64,000 nt of DNA from Clostridium estertheticum (lineage in GTDB: Bacteria > Bacillota > Clostridia > Clostridiales > Clostridiaceae), in assembly GCF_026650985.1 (NCBI RefSeq), contig NZ_CP086239.1, positions 1,798,001 to 1,862,000 on the forward strand, written 5' to 3'. The stretch's first letter is position 1, and every line of letters starts with the position of its first letter. Below, piece after piece: positions 41,585-50,349 of the stretch. The position numbers were made by a program, and so were the translations under genes. Below the pieces are notes generated by a model. The model saw only the letters and a list, made by a program, of their open reading frames with translations. It was not told where the DNA came from and did no database searches.

Positions 41585-43204
41585 TTATAAAAATGATTTA
41601 ATTTTTAGTTTATATGCTCCTCTGGCTATAACCTTAACTTCTTCAATGGAAATTTGTTCTTTAGGATCTAAGTTTTTGTTTTCATTAGAAATTAGGCCAT
41701 AATTATAAGCAGCTTGAACTATTCCTGCATACCACTCATCTCCAAATACATCTTCAAATATATCATTATAAACATTGGTAGGTGGATATTTTAAATCCTT
41801 AAGTATCATATCTAAAAATTCAACCTTAGAAACATTTTTCTTCGCTATGAATGTATCAATATAGCTATTAACATCAATTTCCTCTGCCCAACTATTTGCT
41901 TTTGTCCACTGCTTAACATCAGCCTTAATCTCTTCATCGCTAGGCTCTACCCAACTTTTCAATTGTTTTATTTGTATTTTATCTTCTGGTATATCAATTA
42001 AGTATTTAACTAGAGATTCTATATTAACTTTTTTAATCTCTTCAACTACTAATTTAGACATTTCAAAAGCTCCAAAATCATTGTTATGTGTATAATCCTT
42101 AGGAACAAAGTATTTAGAAGAGTTTTTTTGACCATGCTTTAAAATAAAGTCAACGCTTCTTTCATGCAAGTCTATTAACGCCACTCCTTTTTCCTTTGAA
42201 ACTAAAATGCAGGCATTAGCATAATCTTTAAACATATCATTAAATGCACCATCTACACCATTCCAAATAGTTCTACTAACTGGAGTAACAATAATAGGGC
42301 AAGCACCTTTTTCTCTTACCTCATCTATATATCTTCTTAAATTATTAGCATATCCACCAAAAGCATCCAAGGTTTTGTCCTTTTGATCATTATGGCCAAA
42401 TTGCATAATAAATAAATCCCTTGGTTTTATATTATTCTCTACAATACTTAAGTGGCCTTCCCGCCTAAAACTTTCTGTAGTAAGCCCTGAATGAGAATGA
42501 TTTGATACAGCAATACCTCGACTTAAAAAAAGAGGTAAAATTTGGGCCCATCCGCAATAACTAGTCAAAGGATTATAGGGATATATTGTCCCTTGATCTG
42601 TTAAAGTGGAATCTCCTGCAACATAGATTGTTTGTATCTCAAGAGCTTCTTCAAGAATTACTAAATTCATGCATGCATTCTGGCCAATTATAGTGATATC
42701 AATACTATCATCCCTATAAATTTCAGTTTTTCCTCTTGGTATTATGTCACAAACATTAGCCGCGAAATTATGTTCTAGAAGTTCTCCAGCTTTAACCATT
42801 ACATTTTTAAGAACAAATCTTCTTCTTTGAGAAAAGACTGATATAATCATATCTGAATTATTATTTCCCATAACTAATTTTATATTATAATTTCCACTAT
42901 GAGGAACTTTCACTTTAAAGTATAGAGGTACATCAGGCTTATCACTAGAACAAAAACCGTTAATTAAGTTATTTAGGTGTCCCTTTTGCTCCATAATAAT
43001 ATTAGTAATCTTTTGACTAGTTAGCTCAGGATCAATGTCAAATGCACTTCCAATTTCCGGAATTTGAAGCAATTCATTTTTTTCTTTTAGCTTTTCAGTA
43101 ACAAACCCATAACCAATTTCGTCAGCATATAAGGTATCGTTTGATATATTTATAAAGCCTTCAACTTCTTCAGCTGCGCCAAACATAAACTTTTTTAAAA
43201 ACAC
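41585..43204 (-). CDS. Leaderless GDSL/CE12 acetylesterase with SLH-like C-terminal domain
   Basis: 539 residues and no signal peptide. Residues about 85-185 form a beta-sandwich-like domain (YFKVKVPHSGNYNIKLVMG). The esterase follows with block I VAGDST (197-200 region), block II GLTTESFRR, block III FIMQFGHND and block V PKDYTHNND (Asp-x-x-His), as in rhamnogalacturonan acetylesterases. The last about 80 residues read like an SLH repeat (FEDVFGDEWYAGIVQAAYNYGLI). The start is GTG 43204 with AGGAG 9 nt before. It is the last gene of the RG-I uptake operon and should deacetylate imported oligosaccharides in the cytoplasm; the SLH-like tail is odd there. Confidence 0.82.
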   Translation of the reverse strand: MFLKKFMFGAAEEVEGFINISNDTLYADEIGYGFVTEKLKEKNELLQIPEIGSAFDIDPELTSQKITNIIMEQKGHLNNLINGFCSSDKPDVPLYFKVKVPHSGNYNIKLVMGNNNSDMIISVFSQRRRFVLKNVMVKAGELLEHNFAANVCDIIPRGKTEIYRDDSIDITIIGQNACMNLVILEEALEIQTIYVAGDSTLTDQGTIYPYNPLTSYCGWAQILPLFLSRGIAVSNHSHSGLTTESFRREGHLSIVENNIKPRDLFIMQFGHNDQKDKTLDAFGGYANNLRRYIDEVREKGACPIIVTPVSRTIWNGVDGAFNDMFKDYANACILVSKEKGVALIDLHERSVDFILKHGQKNSSKYFVPKDYTHNNDFGAFEMSKLVVEEIKKVNIESLVKYLIDIPEDKIQIKQLKSWVEPSDEEIKADVKQWTKANSWAEEIDVNSYIDTFIAKKNVSKVEFLDMILKDLKYPPTNVYNDIFEDVFGDEWYAGIVQAAYNYGLISNENKNLDPKEQISIEEVKVIARGAYKLKIKSFL

Positions 43205-43230
43205 GATTTTCCACTCCTCTTTTAAACATT

Positions 43231-43254
43231 TAGGCGTCTCTTTAAAGACGCCTA
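43231..43254. repeat. Intercistronic hairpin
   Basis: TAGGCGTCT and AGACGCCTA pair around a 6-nt loop between the GH112 and esterase genes. No T-run follows in the direction of transcription, so it may stabilise or process the mRNA rather than end it. Confidence 0.55.
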
Positions 43255-43258
43255 GTTA

Positions 43259-45448
43259 TTATCCTAAATCTATTATTTTTATTCCATACGGTTTTAAAGA
43301 AACCGCAATTTCATTTTTCTTACAATCATACACTGTGGTTTCTTCAGCTTGACTCGTAATATTAATAACTGCTAATTTATTGCTTTTAGGATAGTAAGCA
43401 CATTCTGTATTTACGTTGCTACAAGTCCAGAAACCAAATTCTTCCTCTTCATCAGCTGCCCAGTATATTGATCTTAATAATATTCTTATATTTTCAGGGA
43501 TATACTTATGCCCAGAGAAATATACACTCCTACCTTTTCCAAAAGTATTTGTAGCTATTTGAATTGATTGATTTTTATCTGCAATAACCTGTATATTTTT
43601 GTCTATTACATATATATTATCAATTTCTTTTCCAAAATCCAATTCGCCTTGAATATCCTTAAGGATAAAGTGGGTTTCTTCAGCCTTTTTATATGCATAT
43701 TTATCAAAACATACCGTTAAACCAACTTCTCTCTCCACCCCAAATACATGGCACATCTGAAAGTATTGACCACTATGTTTTGCCGCAGAAGGTTCTCCAA
43801 CCCCAATAAGACCACCTCCATTTGAAACCCATTCTGTAAGAATTTCAATAACTTTCTCATTACTCCAATTCCAACCACCACTCCAAGAATCATCAAGTTG
43901 TCCAGCATTAATTATTACTTTAATATCACCGGAAATACCTTTATCAATAATATCTTTAAAACTAATAAACTCTACTTCTACAGGCAATCCTGAGATAGAT
44001 TCCATAATTTCATTATAATAGTTTCCATGATTAAAGTGACCACGACAACCCCAAGCCCGCATATTTCCCCAAGCAGATAAAATAGCTACCTTAAATTTAG
44101 AGGAATAAGGTTTGCACTCTTTATGCAATTCCCTAATTGTCCTAAACTCTTCTGCTAATTCTTGAACATAATCAACAAATGCAGGATGATCATCAACTAA
44201 ATGTAGGTATCCGCCAAAACCAATTCTATCTACGCAATCACGAAGCAGAGCTCTCCTTATATCTAACCAATAAGTTTTACATTCTAGCGATGGGTCTCCT
44301 CCTTCTATAAAAGTTCCCACTCCATTTACTCCTGTTGGAAAGAAATAGGGGTGAAGTCTTAATTCTCTTATTGCAACACCTTTAGTTCCTGAAACTTTTC
44401 TTGTTTCAAATCCACTAAACACGCCATCAATTATCCCATCAAAACCAAACTCTTTAAAACTATCTAAGGTAGGTTCCATTCCAATCCAATGGTCATTATA
44501 AAATACATAGGCTTTTTTCCCATGTTTATGAACTAAATCAATACATTTTTTACCAAACTCAATCACGAATTTATTTATAAAATCCATCCAATCTCTATAT
44601 TTTTCAGATGGGGGTAAATATGAATTATTGTATAAACCTTTATTTACAAAATCCTCTGAAGTCATTTTATAACTTTTTTCTTTTTCAAAAAGTTTCATAG
44701 ATAAAGGATTTACTGTGAAATCATAAGCGCCCCAATCATTTACGATAAACTTCAAATTAGGATCACTGCCCCATAGCCACCAAAAATTATAGAACATAGA
44801 TGTGAATCGTACTACTTTTGTATGTGGGTGATCTATAAGCCATTGTTTTAAATATTTAAGAATATGATCTTGAGTCTCTTTGTACATAGGCTCTATAGGT
44901 AATTCATGCTCCCTATTCCCCCAATTATTTGTAATATGGTTATATGCGGATATTTCTTCCCAAATTCTATACACAAGAAAATTGACCGTGTATTTGTGCC
45001 ATTTTTTTGTGTTTTTCACCATAACCGTTCCTGTATTTATGTCTAACTCCCACTTAGAAATTTCTATTTCTAATCCAGTAGTTCTATCAAAAACTTGCCA
45101 AAACTCTTTTGGATTATCTTTAATATTTATCAAAAATTGTTCTTTAAAAAAGCCTTGTAAAATATCTATTTTAACTGTATCACCATTAGCAATTAGTGGA
45201 TAACTCCTTAGATAACATTGTTGAAGTTTATCCATATTTAATTTAGCCCACTCATTGGAACCGCGAACTAAACAAATGGTGGAATAAATATCATAACCAG
45301 AAGTTATTATTTTATCTGATAATTGAGTTCCATCACTATCCCTAATTACATCTGCTCCCCATTTTTCTGCCAGTTTCAAAGTTAAATCTTCAAAACCAGC
45401 TTCTCCTGGCAATGTAAATCCACCGATATTTACTATTTTTTCACGCAT
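43259..45448 (-). CDS. GH112 phosphorylase, probable D-galactosyl-beta-1,4-L-rhamnose phosphorylase
   Basis: 729 residues, the usual length for GH112. Family blocks: KWGADVIRDSDGTQLSD (about 30-46), FYNFWWLWGSDPNLKF, WGAYDFTVNPLSMKLFE, HGKKAYVFYNDHWIGMEP, GFDGIIDGVF, ELRLHPYFFPTG and GFGGYLHLVDDHP, with a C-terminal glutamine-amidotransferase-like and beta domain. GH112 enzymes phosphorolyse beta-galactosides of GlcNAc/GalNAc or of rhamnose. No signal peptide, so intracellular. The RG-I context argues for Gal-beta-1,4-Rha, released from galactan-branched RG-I, giving galactose-1-phosphate without ATP use. ATG follows GGGTGGGA. It lies between GH105 and the esterase in one operon. Confidence 0.85.
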   Translation of the reverse strand: MREKIVNIGGFTLPGEAGFEDLTLKLAEKWGADVIRDSDGTQLSDKIITSGYDIYSTICLVRGSNEWAKLNMDKLQQCYLRSYPLIANGDTVKIDILQGFFKEQFLINIKDNPKEFWQVFDRTTGLEIEISKWELDINTGTVMVKNTKKWHKYTVNFLVYRIWEEISAYNHITNNWGNREHELPIEPMYKETQDHILKYLKQWLIDHPHTKVVRFTSMFYNFWWLWGSDPNLKFIVNDWGAYDFTVNPLSMKLFEKEKSYKMTSEDFVNKGLYNNSYLPPSEKYRDWMDFINKFVIEFGKKCIDLVHKHGKKAYVFYNDHWIGMEPTLDSFKEFGFDGIIDGVFSGFETRKVSGTKGVAIRELRLHPYFFPTGVNGVGTFIEGGDPSLECKTYWLDIRRALLRDCVDRIGFGGYLHLVDDHPAFVDYVQELAEEFRTIRELHKECKPYSSKFKVAILSAWGNMRAWGCRGHFNHGNYYNEIMESISGLPVEVEFISFKDIIDKGISGDIKVIINAGQLDDSWSGGWNWSNEKVIEILTEWVSNGGGLIGVGEPSAAKHSGQYFQMCHVFGVEREVGLTVCFDKYAYKKAEETHFILKDIQGELDFGKEIDNIYVIDKNIQVIADKNQSIQIATNTFGKGRSVYFSGHKYIPENIRILLRSIYWAADEEEEFGFWTCSNVNTECAYYPKSNKLAVINITSQAEETTVYDCKKNEIAVSLKPYGIKIIDLG

Positions 45449-45466
45449 ACTATCCCACCCTTTAAA

Positions 45467-46489
45467 TTATTGTTCATACTTCAAAATTGCTGCAAGAAAA
45501 GCCAAAGTCAAACCCTGTCCCCAACCTTGAACTCTCTTTTTAGGAACTTTCTTATAACCCTGTGTATCTATCATTACTGCAGTACCTGCAGAAACATTCA
45601 TAACTGATCCATCTTCTGAAATATTATTCATTATTCCCTCTAACGCCTTTTGAACATACTTTCTTTGAAGAGGATGTCTCACAATTACAAGACTTGCAGC
45701 AATTCCAGCAGAAGCTGAAGTTTCTAAATATGAACTTTCATCATCTAATATTGTGTGCCATAAACCTTCTTCTGACTGCAACCTAACTAAAGCACTTAGT
45801 TGATCTCTTAACGAACCACTTATTCCCATAAAAGCTGGATACAAATAATTTATAAGGGTGGCTGCTTCTGCCATAGTATAGGCTGCCCAAGCATTTGCAC
45901 GCGCCCAATGAATGCCTGACATATGGTTTTGGTTAATATTATCCCATCCATGAAAAAACAGATCATTTTTATTATCTTGTAAAAATTCTTCATGCCAATA
46001 GTATTGGTTTAAGGCGTCTTCAATATATTCTTTATTATCTAGCTTTTTACCCATTCTAAGAAGAAAATAGGCTGCCATAAACAAAGTATCTGCCCATGCT
46101 TGCTTTGGAAAATCATTGCCTGCCGAAACTGTATGTTGGAAAACCCCTTCACCAAACCTAATTGCATCCTTTCTTAAATATTCAGCCTTTTCTATAGCCA
46201 AATCCATATATTTCTGATCCCCTGTAGCCTCAAACAAAGTTATTAGAGTGTGTCCCATAGCAACTACATTAACCGTAAATTCAGGCAGTCCTATTTCAAT
46301 ATATTCATCTACCCATTTCACAAGATAATCGATATATTCTTGATTTTTAGTGACCTCCCAAGCCTTACATATACCATAAAAAGCCACTCCACAAGGCCAC
46401 TCCCAAGTAAAGTCCATTCTCATGGTTCTCTTTACAACTTTGTCTATAAGTTCTTTTATTTTTTCTTCATCATATTCTAATCTCTTCAT
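45467..46489 (-). CDS. GH105 unsaturated rhamnogalacturonyl hydrolase
   Basis: 340 residues with no signal peptide, all-alpha (alpha6/alpha6 barrel). Matches YteR/YesR: MDFTWEWPCGVAFYGI (about 25-40), VVAMGHTLITL, KQAWADTLFMA with the catalytic Asp about 134, FFHGWDN and HWARANAWAAYTMAE. The enzyme removes the unsaturated galacturonyl residue (Delta-4,5) that RG lyases leave on their products, so it acts after uptake. ATG follows AAGGAAGT. It lies 18 bp before GH112 in the operon. A stem-loop separates it from the solute-binding gene. Confidence 0.92.
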   Translation of the reverse strand: MKRLEYDEEKIKELIDKVVKRTMRMDFTWEWPCGVAFYGICKAWEVTKNQEYIDYLVKWVDEYIEIGLPEFTVNVVAMGHTLITLFEATGDQKYMDLAIEKAEYLRKDAIRFGEGVFQHTVSAGNDFPKQAWADTLFMAAYFLLRMGKKLDNKEYIEDALNQYYWHEEFLQDNKNDLFFHGWDNINQNHMSGIHWARANAWAAYTMAEAATLINYLYPAFMGISGSLRDQLSALVRLQSEEGLWHTILDDESSYLETSASAGIAASLVIVRHPLQRKYVQKALEGIMNNISEDGSVMNVSAGTAVMIDTQGYKKVPKKRVQGWGQGLTLAFLAAILKYEQ

Positions 46490-46514
46490 TAAAATTACTT
46501 CCTTTCTTCATATA

Positions 46515-46562
46515 TAAATATAGCCCTGTAACAAATTGCTTTATCACAGGTCTATATTTTTA
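46515..46562 (-). repeat. Intercistronic stem-loop between SBP and GH105 genes
   Basis: ATATAGcCCTGT pairs with ACAGGtCTATAT around an 18-nt loop; a short T-stretch follows. Such structures often protect the abundant solute-binding-protein mRNA or act as a partial terminator. Confidence 0.5.
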
Positions 46563-46567
46563 TTATT

Positions 46568-48178
46568 TTACTTTTTCATACCTTCGTATATCGATTTTCT
46601 TTCATTAATAACTTCTTGGTATCCACTTGTTAAATAATCTTTACTATATTTTGCATATAAAGCATCGAATTCACTTACTTTACCCATAACTATTTTGGCA
46701 GAAGCTTCTTCCCACTTACTTCCAAGTGTTTTTGAATTTTTTGTTAAAGAAGTTACAGGTTTATTAAACATAAAGTTTGGTTTTGCACCTATTAAGGTTT
46801 CTTTGTAACCATCAATATACAATTTTTCAAAGCCAGGTGCTCCTTTAGCAGTTGCATCCATCTTTAAATTTTCATCTACACTACCAAATTCTTTTTGTTC
46901 AGTAACAAGACCCCACATATCCTTGTTAGAGCTAAAATTAAGTTTATCCTCTCCAGCATAATTAGCTACTTCTACTGGAAGTCCACCCTTTAAATTATAG
47001 TTTTTACCTGCCACACCATTTTGAAGTACAAATAAATTTTCGCTTTTGCTCATCCAATCCATGTATTTTAGGACTGCATCAGGATGCTTACACTTTTTAT
47101 TTATACCACTAAGCATACCATATGGTGCGTATGCGAACGCTTGTGGTGCTTGACCCTTTGGTAAAAGTGCGCTTGCAGGAAGTACAGTAAATTTTGCTGT
47201 AGGTACATTTTTTACAAGTGTTTGTAAAACTGGAGGAGTTTTTAAAGGCATAAGAAATACTCCAACCTTACCATTACTTATATCTGCTTGTAATTTTGTA
47301 CCATCTTTATCTAATACAAATTCAGGACTTATAAGTCCTTCATTAAAAAGTTTATTGTCCCATTTTAATGTATCCTCTGTTGGCTTCCATGATAACGATG
47401 GAATTACTACGTCAGAATACATTGCAAATTCTTCAGCCGAAACATTAGCTGGTCTAAATGCATAATTCATATTTGCAGAACCAGCAGCAGACATACTCGA
47501 TAATCCCTGCGGTATAACATTATTAGCTCCTACTTTACCAGGATCTTTTTCTTTAAATGCTTTAAGAACTGCATAGTACTCATCTCTATTTGTAGGAACT
47601 TTCAAACCCAATTTGTCTAGCCAATCTTGTCTTATAACATTAGATATTCCACCTACAAGTGGTCTTTTAGCTGGTATTAACATTTGCTTACCATCAAACA
47701 CTCCATATTTCAAAACATCTGCTCCAAGTGTTTTTTCGAGATTTGGTGCATATTTATCAAGTTCAGATTTAGTTACTTCTTGGAAAGCACCCCTTGTGTA
47801 AAAACTTGACGCTGTTGTATAGTCATAACTAAAGATTATATCTGGAGCATCACCAGATGCAAGAAGCATATTAAACTTATCTACATCCGTAGTTCTTGGA
47901 ATTGTAACATAAGTAACTTTTACGTTATATTTTTTCCCAAAGGTATCATTAATGTATTTAGTCCAGTAATTGTTATCTACAGGTGCTTGACCTTGAATGC
48001 CTCTATCATATATTGGAATTTTGATTTCCACTTGCTTTTTATAAGGTGCATCCACGGCAACTGAGGAATCACTTGTTGAATCTGCTGATTCTTTTGATGA
48101 GCCACACCCTGCAAGGCTGCTTACAATAACAGTCGTTAGCATAGCCACACTGACGATTTTCAGAAGTTTTTTGTTCAT
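46568..48178 (-). CDS. Oligosaccharide-binding lipoprotein, LplA/YtcQ type
   Basis: 536 residues. Signal peptide with lipobox SSLAGC (Cys about 25), so it is a membrane-attached lipoprotein. The long form (over 500 residues) with IPIYDRGIQGQAPVDNNYW, LASGDAPDIIF, NVIRQDWLDKLGLKVPTNRDEYY and KYMDWMSKSENLF is typical of LplA/YtcQ binding proteins of oligosaccharide importers linked to pectin use. It would capture unsaturated RG oligosaccharides. ATG follows GGGGGAG. Third gene of the importer set. Confidence 0.9.
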   Translation of the reverse strand: MNKKLLKIVSVAMLTTVIVSSLAGCGSSKESADSTSDSSVAVDAPYKKQVEIKIPIYDRGIQGQAPVDNNYWTKYINDTFGKKYNVKVTYVTIPRTTDVDKFNMLLASGDAPDIIFSYDYTTASSFYTRGAFQEVTKSELDKYAPNLEKTLGADVLKYGVFDGKQMLIPAKRPLVGGISNVIRQDWLDKLGLKVPTNRDEYYAVLKAFKEKDPGKVGANNVIPQGLSSMSAAGSANMNYAFRPANVSAEEFAMYSDVVIPSLSWKPTEDTLKWDNKLFNEGLISPEFVLDKDGTKLQADISNGKVGVFLMPLKTPPVLQTLVKNVPTAKFTVLPASALLPKGQAPQAFAYAPYGMLSGINKKCKHPDAVLKYMDWMSKSENLFVLQNGVAGKNYNLKGGLPVEVANYAGEDKLNFSSNKDMWGLVTEQKEFGSVDENLKMDATAKGAPGFEKLYIDGYKETLIGAKPNFMFNKPVTSLTKNSKTLGSKWEEASAKIVMGKVSEFDALYAKYSKDYLTSGYQEVINERKSIYEGMKK

Positions 48179-48250
48179 TTTTAATTCTCCCCCTTATAAT
48201 CTAAAATTTGAAACTATATAGAAACTGCATATTCTTTTAGCAGTAAACTA

Positions 48251-49129
48251 TCATTCTTTTACAGCACCAATCATTACACCTGATACAAAGTACCTTTGAA
48301 GCCACGGATATATTAGTAATATAGGAACTGTTGCAAACATTACTACAGAAGCTTTTAAAACTTCTGGTGCTAGTTGCACAGCGGCTCCAACTCCCTCTGC
48401 TGCAAGGGCCCCATTTGAAGAAGTGGCACTTACTAATTGATAAAGCTTCAATTGAAGTGGATATAATTCTGGCCTTGTGATATAAAAAAGTGCATCCTGA
48501 AATCCATTCCATCTACCCACAGCATAAAATAAGCTCAAGGTTGCAATTATTGGCATTGAAAGTGGAAGTACAATCTTAAAAAGTATACCTATCTCTGTAC
48601 ATCCATCTAGCTTTGCTGATTCCTCAAGACTATTAGGTATTGAGTTTTGAAAAAAGGTTTTAAGTATTATAAGATTAAATACACTTATTGCTCCTGGGAG
48701 AACAAGCCCCCACATGCTATTTAACAAATTTAAATCCTTAACAAGAATATAATCTGGTATTATGCCACCTGAAAAATACATTGTGATTATAATTAGTAAA
48801 AAGAAAAAATCTCTGCCCTTCAAAGAGCTTTTTGTCAATGGATATGCTGCACATATGGTGAGTGCCATACTTAATACAGTATATATCACCGTCATTTTTA
48901 TAGTAAAGAAAAGTGATGTAATCATTGATTTATCATTGAAAATTTGCTTGTATGACTCCATAGTAAAATCTACTGGCAAAAGCGTAACTTTTTGCGCTAC
49001 AACAGCCTGAGAGCTACTAAATGATACTGCTGCAACATGAATTAGTGGCACTAGGCATAGTAAAACTACAATACTTATAAACAAAAATATTGTTATATCT
49101 AAAATTTTATCTAATAACTTTGTATTCAT
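48251..49129 (-). CDS. Carbohydrate ABC transporter permease, LplC/YtcP type
   Basis: 292 residues, six helices. The EAA loop is EESAKLDGCTEIGILFKIVLPLSMPIIAT and the end YFVSGVMIGAVKE is the standard tail of this permease group. The ATG 49129 follows AAAGGAGT; a longer frame reaches back to 49165. It pairs with the upstream LplB-like permease, which starts 16 bp away. Together with the binding protein it forms a CUT1 importer that lacks its own ATPase. Confidence 0.92.
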   Translation of the reverse strand: MNTKLLDKILDITIFLFISIVVLLCLVPLIHVAAVSFSSSQAVVAQKVTLLPVDFTMESYKQIFNDKSMITSLFFTIKMTVIYTVLSMALTICAAYPLTKSSLKGRDFFFLLIIITMYFSGGIIPDYILVKDLNLLNSMWGLVLPGAISVFNLIILKTFFQNSIPNSLEESAKLDGCTEIGILFKIVLPLSMPIIATLSLFYAVGRWNGFQDALFYITRPELYPLQLKLYQLVSATSSNGALAAEGVGAAVQLAPEVLKASVVMFATVPILLIYPWLQRYFVSGVMIGAVKE

Positions 49130-49145
49130 ATTTTCAACTCCTTTC

Positions 49146-50120
49146 TTACATAATTCCTTGTTCACCGAATTTTTTAGCTAACCTATCTACAAATAGTATT
49201 AGAACTAATCCTATAACTGATTGGAATAAACCCACGGCCGCTGCTATATTATATCTAACGGATTGAAGTCCAACCCTATAAACAAAAGTACTTATAACAT
49301 CTGAAAAATCCATTACCAAAGGATTACCTAATACAAATGGACGATCAAAACCTATTTTCATTACATTTCCAACAGCTAAGATAAGCATCATAATTATGGT
49401 TGGCTTAATCGCAGGTAGAGTTATATACCATATTTTTTTTAATCTACCAGCTCCATCAATCATGGCTGCTTCATACAATTCCGCGTTAACACTCGTTATT
49501 GATGCCAAGTATATTATCGTTCCCCAACCTACCCCTTGCCAAACACCAATTACACAATAAGTTCCTAGCCAATGCCATTTCTCAATAAGAAAAGGTACTG
49601 CCTCTGCCCCTAATGATTTAGTTAAAATATTAACCATGCCTGTAGGAGATAGTAGCTGATAAGCCATACCACCTATAATAACCCAAGAAAGAAAGTGTGG
49701 TAAATAAAGTATGGTCTGAGATACCTTTTTAAACCACTTAATCCTTATTTCATTTAATAATATAGCAAGGATTATAGGTGCTGGAAAACCTAGAATTAAA
49801 TCTAATACATTAAGGGATAACGTATTTCTTAAAACTTTATAGAAATCCGCCATTTTGAAAACTTCTTTAAATGCATCTAGTCCGATCCATTTACTACCAT
49901 TAATTCCATTGATTACGTCGTAATCCTTAAACGCTACTATTATTTGGTACATTGGTACATATTTAAAAATCACAAAATATGTAACGGGTATGAATAATAG
50001 CAAATATAAAAAGAAGTCTTTTTTAATATAGTATAAAATTCCTTTTTTCTTTTTCTTAGTTACTTTGGAAACATCTAAAATAACAAAGTTACTCGGTGTA
50101 GGTGTATTACTGTTGCCCAT
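49146..50120 (-). CDS. Carbohydrate ABC transporter permease, LplB type
   Basis: 324 residues, six helices. FLLFIPVTYFVIFKYVPMYQIIVAFKDY near the start and the EAA loop YEAAMIDGAGRLKKIWYITLPAIKPTIIM are LplB hallmarks. ATG 50120 follows AAAAGGAGT; the frame is open to 50129. First gene of the RG-I import/degradation operon (LplB-LplC-SBP-GH105-GH112-esterase). A cre-like site lies just upstream. Confidence 0.92.
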   Translation of the reverse strand: MGNSNTPTPSNFVILDVSKVTKKKKKGILYYIKKDFFLYLLLFIPVTYFVIFKYVPMYQIIVAFKDYDVINGINGSKWIGLDAFKEVFKMADFYKVLRNTLSLNVLDLILGFPAPIILAILLNEIRIKWFKKVSQTILYLPHFLSWVIIGGMAYQLLSPTGMVNILTKSLGAEAVPFLIEKWHWLGTYCVIGVWQGVGWGTIIYLASITSVNAELYEAAMIDGAGRLKKIWYITLPAIKPTIIMMLILAVGNVMKIGFDRPFVLGNPLVMDFSDVISTFVYRVGLQSVRYNIAAAVGLFQSVIGLVLILFVDRLAKKFGEQGIM

Positions 50121-50143
50121 AAGGTTCACTCCTTTTTAAGAAT

Positions 50144-50157
50144 ATAAATCGTTTACA
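50144..50157 (-). promoter_or_regulatory. cre-like site before the RG-I import operon
   Basis: TGTAAACGATTTAT on the minus strand matches 12 of 14 cre positions and lies 24 nt before the permease start. A possible promoter sits upstream (TTGGCA 50207-50202, 18 nt, TATTGT 50183-50178). CcpA control is inferred. Confidence 0.45.
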
Positions 50158-50312
50158 TTTATATCTTATCCGCTTTTACAATACTTGTATATAATCACTT
50201 TTGCCAATAGGCTTTGTTTTTGATAACATCCTCAAACCCTTTATTCCGAGGGCTTCATTTATTTAAATTTATTTATTTCTAATAAAACAAAGTAAATAAA
50301 AGACAATAATAA

Positions 50313-50346
50313 AAGCTACCATCAAAAACAATACTGATAGTAGCTT
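50313..50346 (-). terminator. Terminator after the AraC-type regulator
   Basis: AAGCTAC-ATCA pairs with TGAT-GTAGCTT with one mismatch on a 10-nt loop; the minus strand continues with T-rich sequence. It isolates the regulator from the import operon. Confidence 0.7.
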
Positions 50347-50349
50347 CTA

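Noticed and set aside
43717-43908. Second minus-strand frame inside the GH112 gene
   Set aside because: Out-of-frame shadow; no start signal and the GH112 frame is clearly conserved across it.
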